From JACKIC01 sp964543795 (lineage in GTDB: Bacteria; Planctomycetota; UBA1135; UBA2386), in assembly GCA_964543795.1 (NCBI GenBank), contig CAZIZN010000006.1:172741-236740 (forward strand): a DNA stretch of 64,000 nt. Direction: 5' to 3'. A program made the position numbers and the translations under genes. Of this stretch, positions 58,201 through 64,000 are shown in pieces. How positions within the stretch are numbered: the first letter of the stretch is position 1; each line of letters opens with the position of its first letter. The notes under the pieces are model-generated. The model made no database searches. It had not been told where the DNA came from and worked only from the letters and a program-made list of their open reading frames with translations.

Positions 58201-60353
58201 CGCAGATCCTCCTCACGGAGCGGCAGGCGGCGGATGCGTTTGCCCGTGAGCGCGAACAGCGCGTTGCCCAGTGCTGGCGCCACCGGCGGCACGCCGGGCT
58301 CGCCGACGCCGGTCGACGGCAGCTCGCTCGGCAGCACGTGCACCTCGACCTGCGGCATCTCGTGGATGCGCAGCAGGCGGTAGTCGTGGAAGTTCGACTC
58401 GACGACGCCGCCCTTCTCGATCGTCAATCCGCTGTAGAGCGCGGTGCCGAGCGCGAAGCCGAGCGCCCCCTGCAGCTGCGCCTGCACGGTGTCGGGATTG
58501 ATCGTGCGCCCGCAGTCGATGGCCATCGTCGCCTTGTGCACCTTGGGCCAGCCTTCGACGAGCGACACCTCGAGCACGACCGCGGCGTAGCTCGCGAACG
58601 AGAAGTGCACCGCAATGCCGTGCGCGTGGCCCGCGGGCAGCGCCTTGCCGTAGCCGGCCTTCGCCGCGGCGAGGTTCAGCACGCCGAGGTGGCGGTCCTT
58701 GCCGACGAGCAGTTCGCGCCGCAGCGCCAGCGGATCCACGCCCTTCGCGTGCGCCAGCTCGTCGACGAAGCTCTCGACGACGAACGCGGTGTGCGAGTGG
58801 CCGACCGAGCGCCACCACAACGTCGGCACGGCGACCTGCGTCGTGTGCAGTTCGACCTGCACGTTCGGGATGCCGTAGGGCACGTCCTCGGCGCCCTCGA
58901 CCGAGGTGCTGTCGATGCCGTCCTTGACCATGAACGCCTCGAAGAACGTGCCGGCGAGGATCGACTGGCCGACGATGCGGTGCTGCCAGCCGGTGATGGC
59001 GCCGCTGCCGTCGAGGCCCGCGGTGATGCGGCTGTGCCACATCGGCCGGTAGTAGCCCGAGCGCATGTCGTCCTCGCGCGTCCAGACCAGCTTGACCGGC
59101 GCCTTCGCGGCGAGCGCGATCTTGCAGGCCTCGACGATGTAGTCCGACGCCGGGTTGGCGCGGCGACCGAAGCCGCCGCCGAGGAACGTCGTGTGCAGTT
59201 CGATCTGCTCGGGCAGCACGCCGAACACCGCCGCCGCAGCACCCTGGTCGACGGTCTGGAACTGCGTGCCGGCCCAGATCTCGGCACCGCCGTCCGGCTT
59301 CGGCGCGACGACGCAGTTGAGCGGCTCCATCGCCGCGTGCGCGAGGTAGGGCAGTTCGTAGTCGGCTTCGAGGCGCCGCGTCGCCGCCGCGAGCGCTCCC
59401 GCTGCGTCGCCGGTCTTGCGCGCGACGAGCCCCGGCTTGCCGGCCAGTTCGCGGTAGCTCGCGCGCAGGCCCTCGGTCGACAAGGTCGCCGCCGGCCCGA
59501 GGTCCCACTCGACCCGCAGCCGGTCGCGACCGAGCTTCGCCGCCCAGAAGTTCTCGGCGACCACCGCGACGCCCGAACCGACGTCGAACACGGCGACGAC
59601 GCCCTTCACGGCGCGCGCATCCTTGTCGTCGATCGCCTTGGCCTTGCCGCCGAACGTCGGCGGGTGCAGCACCAGCGCGGTCTTCATGCCGGGCACGTAG
59701 ACGTCGAGGCCGAACTGCGCGGTGCCGGCGATCTTCGCCTTGGTGTCGAGCCGGTGCAGCGGCTTGCCGAGCAGGCGGAACTGCTCCGGCGGTTTGAGCA
59801 CGACCTCGGCCGGCACCGGCATCGTCGCCGCGAGTGCCGCCAGTTCGCCATAGCCCGCGCGTTTGCCCGAGCCGTCGTGGATCACCGCTCCGTTCTCCGT
59901 GCGCAGTTCCCCCGCCGGCACGCCCCAGTGCTTGCCCGCCGCGGCCACCAGCATCGCGCGCGCGGCCGCCCCGGCCTTGCGCATCGGCTCGGTCATGCCG
60001 AGCGTACTCGTGCTGCCGCCCGTGAACTGGATCGGATAGCCCGGATGCGCGTAGTCGGGATGCGCGGGCGCGAACTCGCAGCGCACCGTGCTCCAGTCGG
60101 CGTCGAGGTCCTCGGCGAGCGCCATCGACAGCGACGTCGCGACGCCCTGGCCCATCTCCGACTTGTTGACGATCACCGTCACGGCGCCATCGCCGGCGAT
60201 GCGCACGAACGCGTTCGGCGCGAAGTCGGCCGCCGCCGGATCACCGAGTTCGGGCCGCTCGTCGGCCCCGGGCAGCCGGAACGCCAGCGCCAGGCCGCCG
60301 CCAGCGACCGCCGCGAGGCGCAGGAAACCGCGCCGCGAGAGCGAGGAGGTCAT
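58197..60353 (-). CDS. iorB: Isoquinoline 1-oxidoreductase-like molybdenum subunit
   Basis: The product is 718 aa. A Tat signal (SRRGFLRLAAVAGG) is at the N-terminus, so it is exported folded with its cofactor. FVRIAGDGAVTVIVNKSEMG, HTTFLGGGFGRRANPASDY and the C-terminal GVGEPGVPPVAPALGNALF (with the catalytic Glu) mark the xanthine-oxidase-type molybdopterin subunit of the IorB group. It hydroxylates N-heterocycles or oxidises aldehydes; the substrate is unknown. It overlaps the iron-sulfur subunit gene by 1 base and the cytochrome gene by 4. Confidence 0.88.
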   Translation of the reverse strand: MTSSLSRRGFLRLAAVAGGGLALAFRLPGADERPELGDPAAADFAPNAFVRIAGDGAVTVIVNKSEMGQGVATSLSMALAEDLDADWSTVRCEFAPAHPDYAHPGYPIQFTGGSTSTLGMTEPMRKAGAAARAMLVAAAGKHWGVPAGELRTENGAVIHDGSGKRAGYGELAALAATMPVPAEVVLKPPEQFRLLGKPLHRLDTKAKIAGTAQFGLDVYVPGMKTALVLHPPTFGGKAKAIDDKDARAVKGVVAVFDVGSGVAVVAENFWAAKLGRDRLRVEWDLGPAATLSTEGLRASYRELAGKPGLVARKTGDAAGALAAATRRLEADYELPYLAHAAMEPLNCVVAPKPDGGAEIWAGTQFQTVDQGAAAAVFGVLPEQIELHTTFLGGGFGRRANPASDYIVEACKIALAAKAPVKLVWTREDDMRSGYYRPMWHSRITAGLDGSGAITGWQHRIVGQSILAGTFFEAFMVKDGIDSTSVEGAEDVPYGIPNVQVELHTTQVAVPTLWWRSVGHSHTAFVVESFVDELAHAKGVDPLALRRELLVGKDRHLGVLNLAAAKAGYGKALPAGHAHGIAVHFSFASYAAVVLEVSLVEGWPKVHKATMAIDCGRTINPDTVQAQLQGALGFALGTALYSGLTIEKGGVVESNFHDYRLLRIHEMPQVEVHVLPSELPSTGVGEPGVPPVAPALGNALFALTGKRIRRLPLREEDLR

Positions 60354-60820
60354 CACCGGCCTCCCTGCGCCGCCGCCGCGGCCGCATGGATCGCCTGCCG
60401 GATGCGCACGTAGGTGGCGCAGCGGCACGCGTTGCCCGCCATCGCCGCGTCGATGTCCGTATCGCTCGGCTGCGCCTTCTCGCGCAGCAGCACGCAGGCG
60501 CTCATCAGCTGCCCCGTCTGGCAGTAGCCGCACTGCGGCACCTCGAGGTCGGCCCACGCCGCACGCAGCGCCTCGGCCTCCTTGCCCGCGAGCCCCTCGA
60601 TCGTCGTGACCTTGCGCCCCGCGAACGCAGCGATCGGCATCACGCACGAACGCACCGCGTTGCCGTCGACGTGCACGGTGCACGCGCCGCACTGCGCCAT
60701 GCCGCACCCGTACTTCGTGCCCAACAGCCGCAGTTCGTCGCGCAGCACCCACAACAGCGGCGTCGACGGATCCACGTCGACGCGCACACGCTTGCCGTTC
60801 ACTTCGAGTTCGATCGCCAT
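60353..60820 (-). CDS. iorA: Isoquinoline 1-oxidoreductase-like [2Fe-2S] subunit
   Basis: The product is 155 aa. A plant-type [2Fe-2S] motif (CGMAQCGACTVHVDG, then Cys in RSCVMP) precedes the second, helical [2Fe-2S] motif (CGYCQTGQ and GNACRCATY). It moves electrons from the Mo centre to the cytochrome. The ATG at 60820 is supported by GGAGGA 5 bases upstream. It has no signal peptide and probably travels with the Tat-exported subunit. Confidence 0.93.
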   Translation of the reverse strand: MAIELEVNGKRVRVDVDPSTPLLWVLRDELRLLGTKYGCGMAQCGACTVHVDGNAVRSCVMPIAAFAGRKVTTIEGLAGKEAEALRAAWADLEVPQCGYCQTGQLMSACVLLREKAQPSDTDIDAAMAGNACRCATYVRIRQAIHAAAAAAQGGR

Positions 60821-60880
60821 GGTTCCTCCGGACGGATGATCCGGAGAAGCGTAGCGAGCCCCCTCCGCGGCCCCTCGCCC

Positions 60881-61079
60881 CCAGCGGGAATCGCTGCTGG
60901 CGAGCGCGCGGCGCAGCCGCGCCCTCGCCACGCCCGATGCCTCACGGGCTTGCCACACACGCCGCAGGCCGCGTCACCCGCCCCGCGGCTCCAGCGGGAA
61001 TCGCTGCTGGCGAGCGCGCGGCGCAGCCGCGCCCTCGCCATGCCCGATGCGTCCCGGGCTTGCCACACACGCCGCAGGC
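60881..61079. repeat. Direct repeat of 89 bp, two copies, each with inverted repeats
   Basis: Copies lie at 60881-60969 and 60991-61079, offset 110 bases, with only about three differences. Each contains CCAGC/GCTGG, GGCGAG-C-GCGCGGC paired with GCCGCGC-C-CTCGCC around GCA, and GCCCG/CGGGC. The second copy runs into the tRNA-Arg terminator hairpin. Confidence 0.85.
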
Positions 61080-61090
61080 GTGTGTTGGCA
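61061..61090 (-). terminator. Hairpin at the 3' end of tRNA-Arg
   Basis: On the minus strand TGCC-A-ACACACGCC pairs with GGCGTGTGT-GGCA around TGC, 13 bp with one bulged A. The 5' arm includes the CCA of the tRNA, so folding would compete with the tRNA end. There is no T tract. Confidence 0.55.
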
Positions 61091-61162
61091 CGCCCGGGAG
61101 GAATCGAACCTCCAACCTCCAGATCCGTAGTCTGGCGCTCTATCCAATTGAGCTACGGGCGC
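61086..61162 (-). tRNA. tRNA-Arg (ACG)
   Basis: The gene is 77 nt including an encoded CCA. The acceptor GCGCCCG pairs with CGGGCGT (one G-U), the anticodon stem-loop is CCAGA-CTACGGA-TCTGG with anticodon ACG, and the T arm contains GGTTCGATTCC. Confidence 0.95.
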
Positions 61163-61365
61163 ACCGTTCATCTCCACCCGCGGCGGCTGCGCGCGGACGC
61201 GCGGCCGATCGCTGGCGGCGATGAGGGGCAGGGACGCTAGCGTCCGCCGCCGGTACGCGCAAGCGCTTTTCGCGCGCCGACGGCGTGCCCCTGGACCCCT
61301 TCGCCGGCACTCACTAGCCTCTTCGCCCTCGTTCCCCGCGGGCCCCATCCGCCCCTCTTCGAAAC

Positions 61366-62946
<1,581 letters not shown>

Positions 62947-63031
62947 GTCGCGGGGCCCACGCCGCCGGTCGCACGGGCGAAAAGCCCGGTCGCAGCGGGC
63001 GCGGCTGGGACTATTTCGGTGCAGGCGGGGT

Positions 63032-63060
63032 TTGCCCGAACGCCCCGGGGAGACGATACT
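63032..63060 (+). promoter_or_regulatory. Promoter of the HMA-like selenoprotein gene
   Basis: TTGCCC at 63032-63037 and GATACT at 63055-63060 are 17 bases apart, ending 63 bases before the ATG. Confidence 0.5.
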
Positions 63061-63123
63061 TCCCGCCTGCCAAGGACCCGCCACCTCCGGTGGGTGCCGA
63101 GACCCCAAGCACAGGAGCCGGAC

Positions 63124-63705
63124 ATGCGAATCAAGAATGGCGCGCTGCTCGCCGCCCTGGCGTTCGCCCTGCCCGCGGTCGCACAGACCGAAGGACAGGA
63201 GACGAAGGCACAGAAGGCGACCGAGAAGCTCTGGAAGATCGAAGCCGCTGGCATCAGCGGTTGAGGCGCGGCCTCACAGGCCGCGAGGGTCCGTGCGATC
63301 CTCGAAAAAGAGAAGTACATCAAGAACCTCGTCTTCGACACCACGGGTGTGGGCTACTTCGAGTGCCCGAAGAAGACGCCGGAACTCGCCGACCTCAACC
63401 TCGCGCTGAGCAAGGGGCGGGCGGGCAAGGTCTCGATCAAGAGCCTCACCGAGGTCGAGATCGAGAAGGCCGCGGTGGTCTACGAAGTGTCCGTGGCAGG
63501 CCTTGGTTGAATGGGCACCGCGATCGAGACGCGTGACGTCTTGAGCAAGCTCGACGGTGTCATCCGGGTCCACCCGAACGGCGTGAACGGCAAGGCGCTG
63601 GTCTACGTCAACGACAAGAAGGCCGTCGACCTCGCGAAGGTGAAGGCCGCGTTCGCCGACAGCCAGAAGCTGAGCGTTCGCAAGATGGAAGTGGCCAAGG
63701 GCTGA
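63124..63705 (+). CDS. Putative HMA-like selenoprotein with two selenocysteines
   Basis: Read through two in-frame TGA codons (63262-63264 and 63508-63510), the product is 193 aa with a signal peptide (ending LPAVAQ) and Sec at residues 47 and 129. Residues of about 124-193 match the heavy-metal-associated spacing exactly: V-x-G-x-x-U, then the VLSKLDGV stretch 10 to 17 residues on. Sec takes the place of the first metal-binding Cys; the second Cys is Thr. The first half (AAGISGUGAASQAARVRAIL) is a looser HMA-like unit. The frame is open throughout except for the two TGA codons, and each is followed by a SECIS-like hairpin. AGGAG lies 7 bases before the ATG. Metal or redox handling in the periplasm is inferred. 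The alternative is two short dead ORFs. Confidence 0.7.
63284..63304 (+). promoter_or_regulatory. SECIS-like hairpin after the TGA at 63262-63264
   Basis: CGAGGGTC (63284-63291) pairs with GATCCTCG (63297-63304), one G-T pair, around the loop CGTGC. The loop starts 27 bases after the TGA. A second stem (63267-63273 with 63279-63285, loop TCACA) sits between and overlaps it by two bases. Confidence 0.55.
63524..63544 (+). promoter_or_regulatory. SECIS-like hairpin after the TGA at 63508-63510
   Basis: TCGAGACG (63524-63531) pairs with CGTCTTGA (63537-63544), one G-T pair, around the loop CGTGA. The loop starts 21 bases after the TGA. Stem length and loop match the hairpin at 63284. Confidence 0.6.
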
Positions 63706-63725
63706 TCCGCCCTGGTCGATGACGC

Positions 63726-63762
63726 AGCGGGCCGGCGCATCCTCGCGGATGCCCGGCCCGCT
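63726..63762 (+). terminator. Strong hairpin terminator after the selenoprotein gene
   Basis: AGCGGGCCGG pairs with CCGGCCCGCT and, after one bulged C, GCATCC pairs with GGATGC around TCGC: 16 bp in all, followed by a single T, GCG and TTC. Confidence 0.65.
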
Positions 63763-63814
63763 TGCGTTCGTGAGGCAGGTTGCGGTGGCCGGTTGCGGCG
63801 AGCCGACTCCGGCC

Positions 63815-63842
63815 TTGACCCGCGCGGAGGCGACGCTACGGT
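63815..63842 (+). promoter_or_regulatory. Promoter of tRNA-Asn
   Basis: TTGACC (63815-63820) and TACGGT (63837-63842), 16 bases apart, lie 34 bases before the tRNA. Confidence 0.4.
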
Positions 63843-63876
63843 TCTCGGCCCGAACGACCGATGAGGTCGTCCGCGA

Positions 63877-63952
63877 TCCTCGATAGCTCAGTCGGTAGAG
63901 CAGGTGACTGTTAATCACCGGGTCGTAGGTTCGAGTCCTACTCGAGGAGCCA
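63877..63952 (+). tRNA. tRNA-Asn (GTT)
   Basis: The gene is 76 nt with an encoded CCA. The acceptor TCCTCGA pairs with TCGAGGA, the anticodon stem-loop is GGTGA-CTGTTAA-TCACC with anticodon GTT, and the T arm includes GGTTCGAGTCC. Confidence 0.96.
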
Positions 63953-64000
63953 CTTCCGCTGGTAGTAGCGGACGAACCCGCCCCGCGGTGAAGAGCCGTG

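Noticed and set aside
60881..61079. Direct repeats beside tRNA-Arg as phage attachment sites
   Set aside because: The repeated unit does not copy the tRNA end, and there is no integrase gene nearby.
63511..63705. A separate 64-residue gene starting at the ATG after the second TGA
   Set aside because: The HMA motif begins before the TGA (V-A-G-L-G) and needs the TGA position as its metal ligand, so an independent start would cut the fold. Kept as part of the selenoprotein.

Overview
The window is about 70% G+C and reads as chromosomal DNA of a planctomycete-like bacterium (Planctomycetota). The inference rests on many secreted proteins built from Kelch, PKD, FG-GAP or beta-helix modules that end in one shared C-terminal domain, on sparse Shine-Dalgarno sites, on MJ0042-type zinc-finger membrane proteins, and on ECF sigma/membrane-partner pairs. 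No rRNA, plasmid or phage genes are seen.

Layout. 1-3 kb: an SGNH hydrolase coupled to uvrC. 3-7 kb: two secreted proteins. 6.8-12 kb: a four-gene overlapping tripartite efflux operon (TolC, HlyD/MacA, ATPase, MacB-like permease), divergent from ilvE. 13.2-14.9 kb: a protein with a DsbD-N-like domain, readable only through an in-frame TGA that looks like a selenocysteine codon. 14.9-15.9 kb: a decayed patch with a broken SGNH gene and an IS21-family remnant. 15.8-19 kb: a small cassette with less biased codon use (sigma-like protein, 12-Cys secreted peptide, carboxypeptidase-regulatory-like protein, MauE-like membrane protein). 19-22 kb: ECF sigma, membrane partner and secretin-like operon. 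22.6-29 kb: four secreted surface-type proteins. 29-31 kb: uvrB. 31-38 kb: two zinc-ribbon membrane proteins, hslU, and a 13-loop FG-GAP protein. 38-44 kb: a second ECF sigma/partner operon followed by secreted enzymes. 46-50.7 kb: a lone single-module NRPS with an N-terminal formyltransferase and a luciferase-like monooxygenase inserted in the adenylation domain. 50.8-57.6 kb: secreted proteins and PPK2. 57.6-60.8 kb: an isoquinoline 1-oxidoreductase-like operon (iorA, iorB, dihaem cytochrome c). 61-64 kb: tRNA-Arg, pckA, a small HMA-like protein with two in-frame TGA codons, and tRNA-Asn.

The most striking result is three in-frame TGA codons in two genes. Each is followed 21-27 nt later by a stable hairpin whose five-base apical loop is CGTGC, CGTGA or CGGGC, the geometry expected of bacterial SECIS elements. 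I read these as two selenoproteins, one with two selenocysteines in a heavy-metal-associated-like fold. Other points of interest are a 39-bp repeat that begins at the stop codon of two genes and sits between convergent genes, a duplicated hairpin array beside tRNA-Arg, the orphan NRPS, and a frequent TA(G/T/C)NCT promoter motif often very close to the start codon.
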